From NCBI RefSeq assembly GCF_024498075.1, contig NZ_JANHOF010000005.1:1-64000 (forward strand): DNA of 64,000 bases, in the 5' to 3' direction. The translations under genes and the position numbers were made by a program. The stretch is from Paenibacillus mendelii (GTDB taxonomy: Bacteria; Bacillota; Bacilli; Paenibacillales; Paenibacillaceae). Every line of letters starts with the position of its first letter. Within the stretch, counting starts at the first letter, position 1. Below the pieces are notes generated by a model, which worked only from the letters and a program-made list of their open reading frames with translations, made no database searches and had not been told where the DNA came from. Below, in pieces: positions 9,756-17,029 of the stretch.

Positions 9756-10592
9756 ATGAAAACTATCCAATTTACCGTATTGCCGCCTCCCGCGGCGTTA
9801 AGCCGGGATATCGAATGCCTGCGAATCGCGTCCCACTCAGGTAATCAGCCGCTCGAGGTTAAGGTGTGCCCGAGCGGTTACCCCGGCATTGTCTATCAGA
9901 TTGCCGAGGATCGGACAGCCGCAATCGAGAATATCGCTATCCGCTCCGCACAAACGTCCGATATCCCTGTACTGTTTCTTCACGGACAAGGTTCGGAACC
10001 GAGCGTCATGCGGTTCAGAGGCACGCCATATATAACGATTCAGCTGGTATTTAAGCCCCATGCGCTGTACAGCTTGTTCGGTTGGGACGCCTCTGTTCAT
10101 AATCAGGGAATATTGTTTCCGGACCAGTTTGGTGCGATGGAGCTGGAGAAACAGCTCCTGGCTTCGACTTCGAATGAAGAGCGGATCGCCTTGCTCATTC
10201 ATTTTCTTATGGAGAAGAAGGAGCATAACGCTAAGCGTGATGAGCTCATCGAGCTGACGCTCGCGTTTATTCATGAACATATCGCATCGGTCTCCGTGAA
10301 GGAACTGGTAGCCGCTTTTTCTATTTCCGAACGGCAATTCCAGAAGCGCTTCACCCGTGTCGTCGGTATGCCACCGCACTTATTTATAAGGGTAAGGCGA
10401 GTCAATGAAGCACTGAGGATGATGCACTCAGGGGAGTATGAACGACTGTCCGATGTCGCATATGCGCTAAATTATTATGATCAGTCTCATTTTATACGCG
10501 ATATGAAGTCGTTTTCTTGGATTAGTCCGAAACATATTACGATGAAGGTCAGTGAATTTCATAGCGATCTAGCAGGATCGTCTTATTTGTAA
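9756..10592 (+). CDS. AraC-family transcriptional regulator (DUF6597-type N-terminus)
   Basis: This 278-residue cytoplasmic regulator has an N-terminal beta-rich domain of the DUF6597 kind (residues about 1-150) and an AraC helix-turn-helix pair at about 165-265. Its SVKELVAAFSISERQFQKRF is the first recognition unit and SDVAYALNYYDQSHFIRDM the second. A RibD-like reductase gene begins 97 bases downstream on the same strand and may be its target or operon partner. No Shine-Dalgarno sequence precedes the start, and an in-line TATAAT suggests a leaderless transcript. The effector is unknown. Confidence 0.85.
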   Translation: MKTIQFTVLPPPAALSRDIECLRIASHSGNQPLEVKVCPSGYPGIVYQIAEDRTAAIENIAIRSAQTSDIPVLFLHGQGSEPSVMRFRGTPYITIQLVFKPHALYSLFGWDASVHNQGILFPDQFGAMELEKQLLASTSNEERIALLIHFLMEKKEHNAKRDELIELTLAFIHEHIASVSVKELVAAFSISERQFQKRFTRVVGMPPHLFIRVRRVNEALRMMHSGEYERLSDVAYALNYYDQSHFIRDMKSFSWISPKHITMKVSEFHSDLAGSSYL

Positions 10593-10688
10593 AATGGACG
10601 GTTTTGTCCAATTTTTTGCCTATCGTAACGGCTATGATAATCTTATTCCATTAGGAATACAGATATCTTTATCAGGGAGCGATGGCGC

Positions 10689-11264
10689 ATGCGCAAAATT
10701 AAAATGTTAAACCGAGTATCGATTGATGGTTATTTTGCCAGCAACAATGAAGCGAACTTCGGGATGGATTGGTTTATCCATGACCCGGAGGTTGACAAAG
10801 CATCGCATGTTATAGGCGGCAAGATGGACGCGCTGCTTTTGGGAGGCACGACATACCGTGGGTTTGAACGCTCCTGGGTGCCTTTCCTGAATGATCCCCT
10901 TGCACCCGAGCATTTGAAAAAGGTCGCTGAGGAGTTAACCGACATGACCAAGGTTGTTTTCTCCAAAACAATCAAACAATCCAATTGGGCTAACACCCAA
11001 ATTTATGATAGCGGTCTGATAGAAGTCGTGCGACAATTAAAACAACACTCCAGCTCAGACATTCTGGTGTTGGGAAGCGGCTCCATCGTTCAGCAGCTTG
11101 CCAATGAAAGACTGATTGACGAGTATATCTTCATTGTCACTCCGGTTGTGGCCGGTGAAGGCAAACCTTTGTTTCCACATGTTAAACCATTTAATCTCAC
11201 GCTGGGCGAGGCGAAAACATTTGAATCTGGAAACGTCGTGCTTCATTACGTGTTAAAGAAGTAA
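10689..11264 (+). CDS. Dihydrofolate reductase family protein (RibD C-terminal domain)
   Basis: This 191-residue protein has the RibD C-terminal / DHFR-like reductase fold. Visible motifs are the N-terminal LNRVSIDGYFA, GGTTYRGFERSW, TKVVFSKTIKQSNW, the nucleotide-binding-type ILVLGSGSIVQQL and the C-terminal LTLGEAKTFESGNVVLHY. Stand-alone proteins like this (YwjB/YyaP types) are NADPH-dependent reductases of unknown substrate. They are not true folate or riboflavin enzymes. CAGGGAGCG precedes the ATG. The gene is followed by a perfect 21-base inverted repeat at 11491-11539 that probably ends the transcript. Confidence 0.85.
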   Translation: MRKIKMLNRVSIDGYFASNNEANFGMDWFIHDPEVDKASHVIGGKMDALLLGGTTYRGFERSWVPFLNDPLAPEHLKKVAEELTDMTKVVFSKTIKQSNWANTQIYDSGLIEVVRQLKQHSSSDILVLGSGSIVQQLANERLIDEYIFIVTPVVAGEGKPLFPHVKPFNLTLGEAKTFESGNVVLHYVLKK

Positions 11265-11310
11265 ACGCACCGATAATGAACGGCTAGATTTGTCGAACTT
11301 CGTTGGGGCG

Positions 11311-11380
11311 GGAAGCCGACCAACGCGGGAGAGCGCATCGCTGGCAGCGATGAGGTCAGAGGTTCAGTCCAAGTCCGCGC
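11311..11380 (+). pseudogene. tRNA-Ala(GGC)-like remnant
   Basis: The stretch contains a tRNA-like core: GGGAGAGCGC as the right side of a D-arm, a 5-bp anticodon stem CATCG/CGATG at 11336-11352 with loop CTGGCAG (anticodon GGC, alanine, at 11343-11345), then AGGTC and the left T-stem AGAGGTTC. The acceptor stem does not pair, the left D-stem is wrong, and the right T-stem is replaced by a GTCCGCGCGGAC palindrome. It is therefore read as a decayed or truncated tRNA and not a working one. Confidence 0.5.
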
Positions 11381-11490
11381 GGACGTAATGAAGTGAAAAG
11401 GCTTCGAAGACATACTTCTAATGTAGGAGCACGGCGTCTGATTCTGCCGCTAAAAGTCCTCACCCGAATTAGCTTGTCAGCATATTGTTG

Positions 11491-11539
11491 TTCATGAAAG
11501 AAAGTCATCAGGCACCCGCTGATGACTTTCTTTCATGAA
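11491..11539. terminator. Bidirectional terminator-like perfect inverted repeat
   Basis: Two 21-base arms at 11491-11511 and 11519-11539 are perfectly complementary around a 7-base loop. The element lies between converging genes (RibD-like reductase and Nim-like flavoprotein). The outer arm is A/T-rich on both strands, so it could terminate both transcripts. Confidence 0.7.
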
Positions 11540-11561
11540 TTTATAAGTAAGCATCAATTAC

Positions 11562-12110
11562 TTAACTTTCTCGTCCGACACTCATGCCCGTTTTATACAT
11601 TTTTTCTGCTTCAATAGGACTTTCTTTTGCCGTCACATGGTGCGGAATTACCCGGCAAACTTGAACCGGTCCGCCGAATACAGCCGACCTATACTTGTCC
11701 ACATGCTGTTTGGGCAAAGGGCGGTTATAATAGCCGGGTACGTATTTATGGATCATTTCCTGAAGTACATGGGTGGCTTCATCCAAATCTGTGATCGGCT
11801 CTGCTTGTCCAAATATCATTACACTCATATAAGCCGTATCCGTCTTGGCAGGTACCGGGTCTGTGATGGTTCCGTATTCCTCACATACCGTAAAACATAC
11901 CTCTGGATTATCTCTCATGACCTGATTACGTCTTCCATCTCCAGCACCGTGAAAATAGAGCTTCCCCTCCGTCCATACATAATTAAGCGGTACAACATAG
12001 GGCAGGTTCCCATCAATCAACCCAAGATACCCAATCCTCGCTTGGTGAAGGAAACTATTGATTTTCTCTTGATCCTGGCATTCCCGGATCTTGTAACGAA
12101 CCGAATCCAT
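11562..12110 (-). CDS. Pyridoxamine 5'-phosphate oxidase family protein, NimA-like
   Basis: This 182-residue FMN-binding split-barrel protein belongs to the NimA/pyridoxamine-phosphate-oxidase-like family. Members reduce nitroimidazoles or other small nitro compounds, or have unknown redox roles. Characteristic segments are ARIGYLGLIDGNLPYVVPLNY, LYFHGAGDGRRNQVMRDNPEVCF, YMSVMIFGQA and the C-terminal VCRVIPHHVTAKES. It is divergent from a MocR/PdxR-type regulator 217 bases away. That pairing is typical, since MocR proteins usually control a neighbouring vitamin B6 or flavin-linked gene. The start is supported by AAAGGAGA upstream on the minus strand. Confidence 0.85.
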   Translation of the reverse strand: MDSVRYKIRECQDQEKINSFLHQARIGYLGLIDGNLPYVVPLNYVWTEGKLYFHGAGDGRRNQVMRDNPEVCFTVCEEYGTITDPVPAKTDTAYMSVMIFGQAEPITDLDEATHVLQEMIHKYVPGYYNRPLPKQHVDKYRSAVFGGPVQVCRVIPHHVTAKESPIEAEKMYKTGMSVGRES

Positions 12111-12202
12111 TTCAAAAATCTCCTTTCACTCCTAAGATATTAATCCATCCCATTCAAAGCGTCTTAACTCCGATACTCTACGACAGTGAGGCAACAACCA
12201 TA

Positions 12203-12232
12203 TTGCAAATCTCAGCGTTATTACGGTAGTAT
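12203..12232 (+). promoter_or_regulatory. Candidate promoter of the MocR regulator gene
   Basis: TTGCAA and TAGTAT are separated by 18 bases, about 95 bases before the chosen start. The spacing is acceptable and both boxes are moderate matches to the sigma-A consensus. Confidence 0.35.
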
Positions 12233-12257
12233 AGCAGTGAATGGAGTGCTCATAAAC

Positions 12258-12294
12258 ATCCAAAGTTCATGGTTATATGCAATCCATAATTCAT
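12258..12294. promoter_or_regulatory. Direct repeat, candidate MocR operator
   Basis: ATCCAAAGTTCAT (12258-12270) and ATCCATAATTCAT (12282-12294) are direct repeats, 11 of 13 identical, spaced 24 bases apart. MocR/PdxR/GabR regulators are known to bind direct repeats in the divergent region beside their own gene, so this is a fitting operator candidate. Confidence 0.4.
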
Positions 12295-12327
12295 ATATTA
12301 TGGTGCTTCTATTTGGGGGTGTGCACG

Positions 12328-13770
12328 ATGTTGAAAGTAAACCGGAATGATAACAGACCGATCTGGAAGCAATTGCTTGATCAAGCGATTCATAATATTA
12401 CAAGCGGAATCTGGTCCCCAGGGGAATTGCTGATTCCTTCCCGCGAGCTCGCTCACCTGGTAGGTGTCTCTCGCTCAACGATACAGATCGTCTATGAGGA
12501 ATTGCTCAGTCGTGGCTATACGGTTACATCTCGCCGAGGAGGAACGCGAGTTAGTACATGGAACCAAGTCTCTAGTTCAACGAAGGAAATAATAACTCAT
12601 GGCCCCATCCCCCCATCACTTCCCTTGTTGGACTCGGCGATCGGTCAATTACATGACTGGTTCAGAGGCAAAGAACATCGAGAAGTGGATATTGATTTTA
12701 GTCCCCATGAACCTTATTTGGATGGCCAATTTCAAAAGAACTGGCGACAATCGTTTCTCCACGCATCCGCTTCAATGGATTTATCAAGCTGGACTTATGG
12801 TAATCCCTATGGTTTCACACCATTACGTGAGCAAATTCAGCGTTATTTATCACTAGAACGAGGAATCCATATTCAAACCAATCAGATTCTGTTGACTTCA
12901 GGAGCTCAGCATAGCATTGACTTGATCGCACAATCGCTTTTATCTGAGGGGGACACGGTCTCTGTAGAAGATCCCGGTTTTCCAGCTGCCTGGATGGCGA
13001 TGAAATATCGGCGTATGAATGTGGTGCCCGTTCCCGTTGATGAGTATGGTCTTGTGGTAGAGCGTATTCATCCACAATCCAAACTGATCTTTGTGACCCC
13101 CTCCCATCAGTGCGCGACAGGGATCGTGATGTCGGAGCCGCGAAGGCAACAATTGCTGCATAAGGCCGTTCAAGAACAAATTTGGATCATTGAGGATGAT
13201 TATGATAGTGAATTTCGATATCGTGGGGAGCCGCTTCCGACGCTGATTAGCCAGGAACCTAATAATACCTTGTACCTCATGAGTTTTTCTAAAATGATTG
13301 CTCCAGGCATTCGGATTTCGGCAATCGTTGGCTCTGTCGAGGCAATTGCTCAGCTAGCCAGGGTACAGGAGCTGACTTACCGTCATCTTCCGATTATGGA
13401 TCAGCTGACACTAACCCACTTCATCAAGAATGGGCATTTTATGCGCCATATGAGAAGAGTCAGAAATGTGTACCGGCGAAGACACGAAGCCATGACAAAG
13501 GCTATTATGGCTAGCGGTTTAGGGGAGCGTTTCACACTTAGTGGAGTAGAAACGGGACTGCATATGTTACTTGAAGCTGAAGAGTCATACGACGAAGAAA
13601 CCGTGACAAAGTTAGCCCTTCAAAAGGGAATACGGGTGTACCCTCTTGGACCCTATTGTTTGGAAAGCAATCGAAAGGGATGGGTGCTGGGGTTTGCAAA
13701 AGTAGATCAAGCATCGATTGAGCAGGGGATTCATCGTCTTGCGGAGTTGATCCTGTTCGGCCATTTTTAA
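12328..13770 (+). CDS. MocR/PdxR-family regulator (GntR HTH fused to aminotransferase-like domain)
   Basis: This 480-residue PLP-dependent transcription factor carries a winged helix of GntR type at about 1-75 (SRELAHLVGVSRSTIQIVYEEL) and then a fold-type-I aminotransferase-like domain to the end. The cofactor lysine lies in YLMSFSKMIAPGIRI and the aspartate in IIEDDYDSEFRYRGEP. Such proteins bind PLP or a PLP-amino-acid adduct and regulate a neighbouring gene, here most likely the divergent Nim-like flavoprotein. The ATG at 12328 with GGGGGTGTG upstream was preferred. An ATG at 12277 would add 17 atypical residues. A clear hairpin terminator follows at 13811. Confidence 0.9.
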   Translation: MLKVNRNDNRPIWKQLLDQAIHNITSGIWSPGELLIPSRELAHLVGVSRSTIQIVYEELLSRGYTVTSRRGGTRVSTWNQVSSSTKEIITHGPIPPSLPLLDSAIGQLHDWFRGKEHREVDIDFSPHEPYLDGQFQKNWRQSFLHASASMDLSSWTYGNPYGFTPLREQIQRYLSLERGIHIQTNQILLTSGAQHSIDLIAQSLLSEGDTVSVEDPGFPAAWMAMKYRRMNVVPVPVDEYGLVVERIHPQSKLIFVTPSHQCATGIVMSEPRRQQLLHKAVQEQIWIIEDDYDSEFRYRGEPLPTLISQEPNNTLYLMSFSKMIAPGIRISAIVGSVEAIAQLARVQELTYRHLPIMDQLTLTHFIKNGHFMRHMRRVRNVYRRRHEAMTKAIMASGLGERFTLSGVETGLHMLLEAEESYDEETVTKLALQKGIRVYPLGPYCLESNRKGWVLGFAKVDQASIEQGIHRLAELILFGHF

Positions 13771-13810
13771 GATCAGGCCTCTATCAACCTTGTTTGACTT
13801 TAGACGAGTT

Positions 13811-13838
13811 AAAACGCAGCCAAATCGGCTGCGTTTTT
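13811..13838 (+). terminator. Rho-independent terminator after the MocR gene
   Basis: AACGCAGCC pairs with GGCTGCGTT around a 5-base loop and is followed by a run of T. It sits about 40 bases after the MocR stop codon. Confidence 0.75.
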
Positions 13839-13897
13839 GGTATGGCTCACTAGTCTAATCCGATAAGAGGGGCGAAGCGTGGTTACATCCATCGCCA

Positions 13898-14263
13898 TCA
13901 ATAAACATCCTTCAACAGCTCAATAACTTCCTCTATCGTAAGTCCAAAGGATTTGTAATAGGAAGTGTCAATAATCATCTGCTTCTGGATCATTTCATTG
14001 CGTTTTTGAAGCATCTCGTCGGATGAGAGATCAGTGACAAAACATCCTTTGCCGGTTACGGTGTAAATCAAACCAAGCCGTTCGAGTTCTTCCCACGCTT
14101 TTTTGACGGTAATGATACTAACACGAAGCTCCGTGGCTGCTTGTCGTATGGGCGGTAAACTATACCCGCTTTCTAGCTCACCCTTGAGAATTTGAGCGCT
14201 GATTTGTTCAAAAAGCTGTTGATAGATGGGCTTCTCGGATGTATTCGAAATAGCAATGTTCAT
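13898..14263 (-). CDS. GntR-family regulator, YtrA subfamily
   Basis: This 121-residue regulator has a GntR winged helix at about 10-75 (PPIRQAATELRVSIITVKKAWEEL) and only a short C-terminal tail, the size of YtrA-subfamily proteins. YtrA-type regulators repress ABC transporter operons and respond to cell-envelope stress in B. subtilis. It is the last gene of a three-gene minus-strand operon with an ABC ATPase and permease, and its ATG directly follows the permease TAA. In the B. subtilis ytr operon the regulator comes first, so the gene order is reversed here. A TTGTGTATACACAA palindrome upstream of the operon is its likely operator. Confidence 0.88.
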   Translation of the reverse strand: MNIAISNTSEKPIYQQLFEQISAQILKGELESGYSLPPIRQAATELRVSIITVKKAWEELERLGLIYTVTGKGCFVTDLSSDEMLQKRNEMIQKQMIIDTSYYKSFGLTIEEVIELLKDVY

Positions 14264-14917
14264 TTACATTTCCACTTTCACAAACCGTTTGTTGGCAATA
14301 TGATAAGCGATAATCGTAAATATTGCAAAAATCACAATTCCAATGAGCAAGAGGGATAGTTGAATGGCCCAATTTTCAGCACCAGTTCCCTTGAAAAGAT
14401 CATATACGAACGAATTCTCTATGCCAAGCCATTCTGCACCTATTGCAAAAAGGATAGCAGCTGTGATGGATACAATCGATGCTGAGCCGTATTTATACGC
14501 CGTCTTGTAATACATGGGTATCAAGGTGATATTGAAGATCGCCAGCATGACGAAACATAGTCCCCAAAAACCAAAGGATGGTGCAAAGAAATGGTAGGTC
14601 AGATTCGGATATAAGCGAACACTAATCATGCCATATATAACGGCGGTAACAACATGCAATAACTCCAGGATTACAATAAAGGATACCTTTGCTTTTACCA
14701 TGTCTTTTTTCGTTACAGGCAGCATGCTTGTAAACATTAAATCGTTCTGACTTTTATATCCTCCGAACATATTCGGTATCGTGATAAAACAAAAGTATAG
14801 GATAACAAGGAAATAAAGCCATCCTGGAATTAACATTAAGGCGCCTGTCAAAAAGGGTAGTACATAAAAGAAAGGACTTACGCCTAACTTTAATTCTTTC
14901 ATCAATAAGTTATACAT
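14264..14917 (-). CDS. ABC-2 type transporter permease subunit
   Basis: This 217-residue integral membrane protein has about six hydrophobic segments, including LLMKELKLGVSPFFYVLPF at the start and IQLSLLLIGIVIFAIFTI near the end. It resembles ABC-2 permeases of YtrC/BcrB-like exporters. It overlaps the upstream ATPase gene by 8 bases and abuts the GntR gene, indicating translational coupling. It probably forms the membrane part of a small exporter involved in antibiotic or envelope-stress defence. The transported compound is unknown. Confidence 0.8.
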   Translation of the reverse strand: MYNLLMKELKLGVSPFFYVLPFLTGALMLIPGWLYFLVILYFCFITIPNMFGGYKSQNDLMFTSMLPVTKKDMVKAKVSFIVILELLHVVTAVIYGMISVRLYPNLTYHFFAPSFGFWGLCFVMLAIFNITLIPMYYKTAYKYGSASIVSITAAILFAIGAEWLGIENSFVYDLFKGTGAENWAIQLSLLLIGIVIFAIFTIIAYHIANKRFVKVEM

Positions 14918-15764
14918 ACATATCCTCCTTTTTCGAGAAGTAGATCATAATCTCCTCAAGATTAGGCACAGTGGATTTAATAGCTAAAGACGGATCAAAG
15001 TCATTTGTGTGAATTAAGCCTGTAAAGCCGAAAGAATTTGTTTTGTAGGAAATTAACTGGTCTTTGATGATATCCAATTGCTCTTTGTTACCATTCAACA
15101 AGCGATACATATCGATAAATTCTTCTTTCTCGGCACTGTTGATGATTTGTCCGTTATGGATATAGGTAATATAATCGGCGCATTTTTCCAAGTCGGAAGT
15201 GATATGGGTTGAAAAAAGGATGCTGATTTCGCCGTCTTCCACCAGCTCTTGGAAAATATCCAGCAGATTGTCTCTGGCAACCGGATCAAGTCCGCTTGTT
15301 GGTTCATCCAGAATAAGAAGCTTTGCGCCGTGTGACAAAGCAAGAGCCAGGCTGTATTTTACTTTCATTCCGGTTGATAATTCGGCTATTTTTTTGTCTT
15401 CAATCAAGTTGAATTTTTTCAGATACTTGTAGTAGGTATCATCATCCCAATTACGATAGAACGTTTTGATCACATTCGTTAACGTTTTGATTTTACTGCG
15501 CGTATAAAAATTGATGTCTCCAAATGCAGAGCCAATTTCTTGTTTCAATTCGACTTCGTGCTCGGACATGTTCTTGCCCAAAATATGGATCTCGCCGCTA
15601 TCCATACGAATCAAATTCAAAATTGATTTTATGGTGGTTGTTTTTCCTGCGCCATTGGCTCCGATAAATCCCATAATATAACCTTTTTCCAGTTGAAAAG
15701 ATACGTTTTTCAAATGAAAATGTTCATATTTTTTATTTAATTTTTTGATATCTAATGCCAGCAT
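14910..15764 (-). CDS. ABC transporter ATP-binding protein, YtrB/BcrA type
   Basis: This 284-residue ATPase starts at the ATG at 15764, with GGAGGGCACGAT upstream. A longer frame to 15815 lacks a ribosome site. Motifs are Walker A GANGAGKTTT, the Q-loop region, signature LSTGMKVKYSLA, Walker B KLLILDEPTSGLDP and the switch histidine in FSTHITSDLEK. It energises the partner permease encoded downstream. The gene heads the operon ATPase-permease-GntR regulator, and a palindromic operator candidate lies about 30 bases before the start. Confidence 0.92.
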   Translation of the reverse strand: MLALDIKKLNKKYEHFHLKNVSFQLEKGYIMGFIGANGAGKTTTIKSILNLIRMDSGEIHILGKNMSEHEVELKQEIGSAFGDINFYTRSKIKTLTNVIKTFYRNWDDDTYYKYLKKFNLIEDKKIAELSTGMKVKYSLALALSHGAKLLILDEPTSGLDPVARDNLLDIFQELVEDGEISILFSTHITSDLEKCADYITYIHNGQIINSAEKEEFIDMYRLLNGNKEQLDIIKDQLISYKTNSFGFTGLIHTNDFDPSLAIKSTVPNLEEIMIYFSKKEDMYV

Positions 15765-15793
15765 ATCGTGCCCTCCACTTCGAATTGTGTATG

Positions 15794-15807
15794 TTGTGTA
15801 TACACAA
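15794..15807. promoter_or_regulatory. Palindromic operator candidate for the YtrA-type regulator
   Basis: TTGTGTATACACAA is a perfect 14-base palindrome 30 bases upstream of the ATPase start. An additional half-site TTGTGTA lies just beside it. GTGTA/TACAC half-sites are typical of YtrA-subfamily operators, so autoregulation by the GntR protein is likely. Confidence 0.5.
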
Positions 15808-15874
15808 TATATCACCGCGGGAGTTCAATTGTCAATTCCTGTTCCATCATTTTTGAAATAAATGGGTAAGCCGT

Positions 15875-15923
15875 AATAACGCCCCGACCGTTCCGCGGAA
15901 GACGGAAAAGTCGGGGCGTTATT
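15875..15923. repeat. GC-rich inverted repeat, terminator-like
   Basis: AATAACGCCCCGAC (15875-15888) pairs perfectly with GTCGGGGCGTTATT (15910-15923) around a 21-base loop that itself can fold (CCGTTCC/GGAAGACGG). It lies between the truncated minus-strand fragment and the ABC operon. No long T run follows on either strand. Confidence 0.5.
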
Positions 15924-15966
15924 GCGATAAGCAAGGATTCAATGGAGGCGAGGGCTGCCGTCAGAT

Positions 15967-16212
15967 TTACTCCTGCGAAGCCGGGAAGGCTGCCGTCGTA
16001 ACATAGCTGTCCTTCAAAATATAGAGAAGCGGTTTTTCAGCCTGATTAGCGGCATCGTAAGCCGATACTAAGGCATATTGGCTGCTTTGAAGATCGACAT
16101 CCAGCTCCGTAACCCGATCGGCCTCGAGACTGATTTCCTCCGACAATTGCTGATTGTTGCCGTTTAGCACCCTGATCTTCATCGACGAGGGGGAGTACAG
16201 AATCAGAGCGGC
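15967..16212 (-). pseudogene. C-terminal fragment of an unidentified protein
   Basis: About 80 codons on the minus strand read like a genuine protein tail: ILYSPSSMKIRVLNGNN, then LEADRVTELDVDLQSSQYAL and SYDAANQAEKPLLYILKDSY up to the stop at 15967. The open frame continues upstream to 16581, but the sequence there matches a truncated oxidoreductase on the opposite strand, so coding sense on this strand stops near 16212. The parent gene was not recognised. It looks like the remnant of a deletion or rearrangement that joined it to its neighbour. Confidence 0.45.
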
Positions 16213-16765
16213 GGAAATACCGCCACCGAGTGGATCGACGAATTGTCGGCCATGGCCGCTCGCGTTATCGTCGTGCGCAGCCGCGATGACCTGCAACAAA
16301 GGAGCCGGCCATGGCTGTTGACGTCGCCGACGGTCCAGTACCGCGCACCGTTCGTTGTTGAGCGGCTCCACGGTGACGGGAACCGGATCGAAGCCGTGAC
16401 GATTGCACTTCTCGATGCGGAAGGCCGCCTTGCGGAGGAGCGGGAACGTGTTGCGGTCGACGAGGTGATCGTCGATCACAGGACGCGCAGCGAATACGGA
16501 CCGATCGTCAACTGGGGGACTGGAGAAGACGTCTTGGAACTTCGATGCGGACGAGAGCATGGCTACCCGGCTGCCGGGCATCTTTGTCGCGGGAGATGCG
16601 GCGAACTATCCGAGCAAGCTGCATCTGATCGCCGGCGCAATCTCGGATGCGGCGTTGGCCATAAACAGCGCCAAGCTCTTTCTCGATCCGACCGCACCGA
16701 AGACGGCGCAAATGTCTTCGAACAGCACCAGATTTACCGAACGCAACAAGGCGCTCGGGCTTTGA
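16210..16765 (+). pseudogene. Truncated, frameshifted ferredoxin-NADP/thioredoxin reductase-like gene
   Basis: The fragment begins inside the NADPH-binding domain (residues like TATEWIDELSAMAARVIVV, a match to the GGGDTAVEWA region). It continues through VDEVIVDHRTRSEYGPIVNWG and then shifts frame near 16550 into PGIFVAGDAANYPSKLHLI and the C-terminus ending RFTERNKALGL at 16765. These are the C-terminal two thirds of a TrxB-fold, YumC-like flavoprotein. The N-terminal FAD domain is absent. The gene cannot make a working enzyme as read. It is fused at its 5' edge to an unrelated minus-strand fragment near 16212. Confidence 0.7.
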
Positions 16766-16925
16766 ACCTGCTCTTGATTAGAGTCGAATGTCAAATCTCT
16801 CGCAGTGAATCTTGCTGCGGGAGTTTTCTGATAGAATGCAGCCCATGGACTGTGGTGAAAGATTCGATCATGCACAGCTGAACCTGAGTGGTCATGCGAT
16901 AGCAGACATCCTGCTCAGGGATTTA

Positions 16926-16957
16926 GAGAAGCTGCTGTTATGGAACAGCAGCTTCTC
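16926..16957. terminator. Perfect 14-bp hairpin, terminator-like
   Basis: GAGAAGCTGCTGTT and AACAGCAGCTTCTC are perfectly complementary around a 4-base ATGG loop. It lies downstream of the reductase remnant and of the converging minus-strand lipoprotein gene. There is no strong T tract, so termination is plausible but unproven. Confidence 0.5.
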
Positions 16958-17029
16958 GATTACGTACGAGCCATTGTGGAAACACGGCATATCTTAGAAT
17001 CGATTTCATCTTTACATGGTTCAAGGAAA

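Noticed and set aside
11311-11380. Functional tRNA-Ala
   Set aside because: Acceptor and T-stems cannot form and the left D-stem does not pair.
16243-16881. 212-codon plus-strand frame as an intact gene
   Set aside because: Only the part before about 16550 is reductase-like. Beyond it the correct reductase sequence is in another frame, so this is a broken gene and not an intact one.
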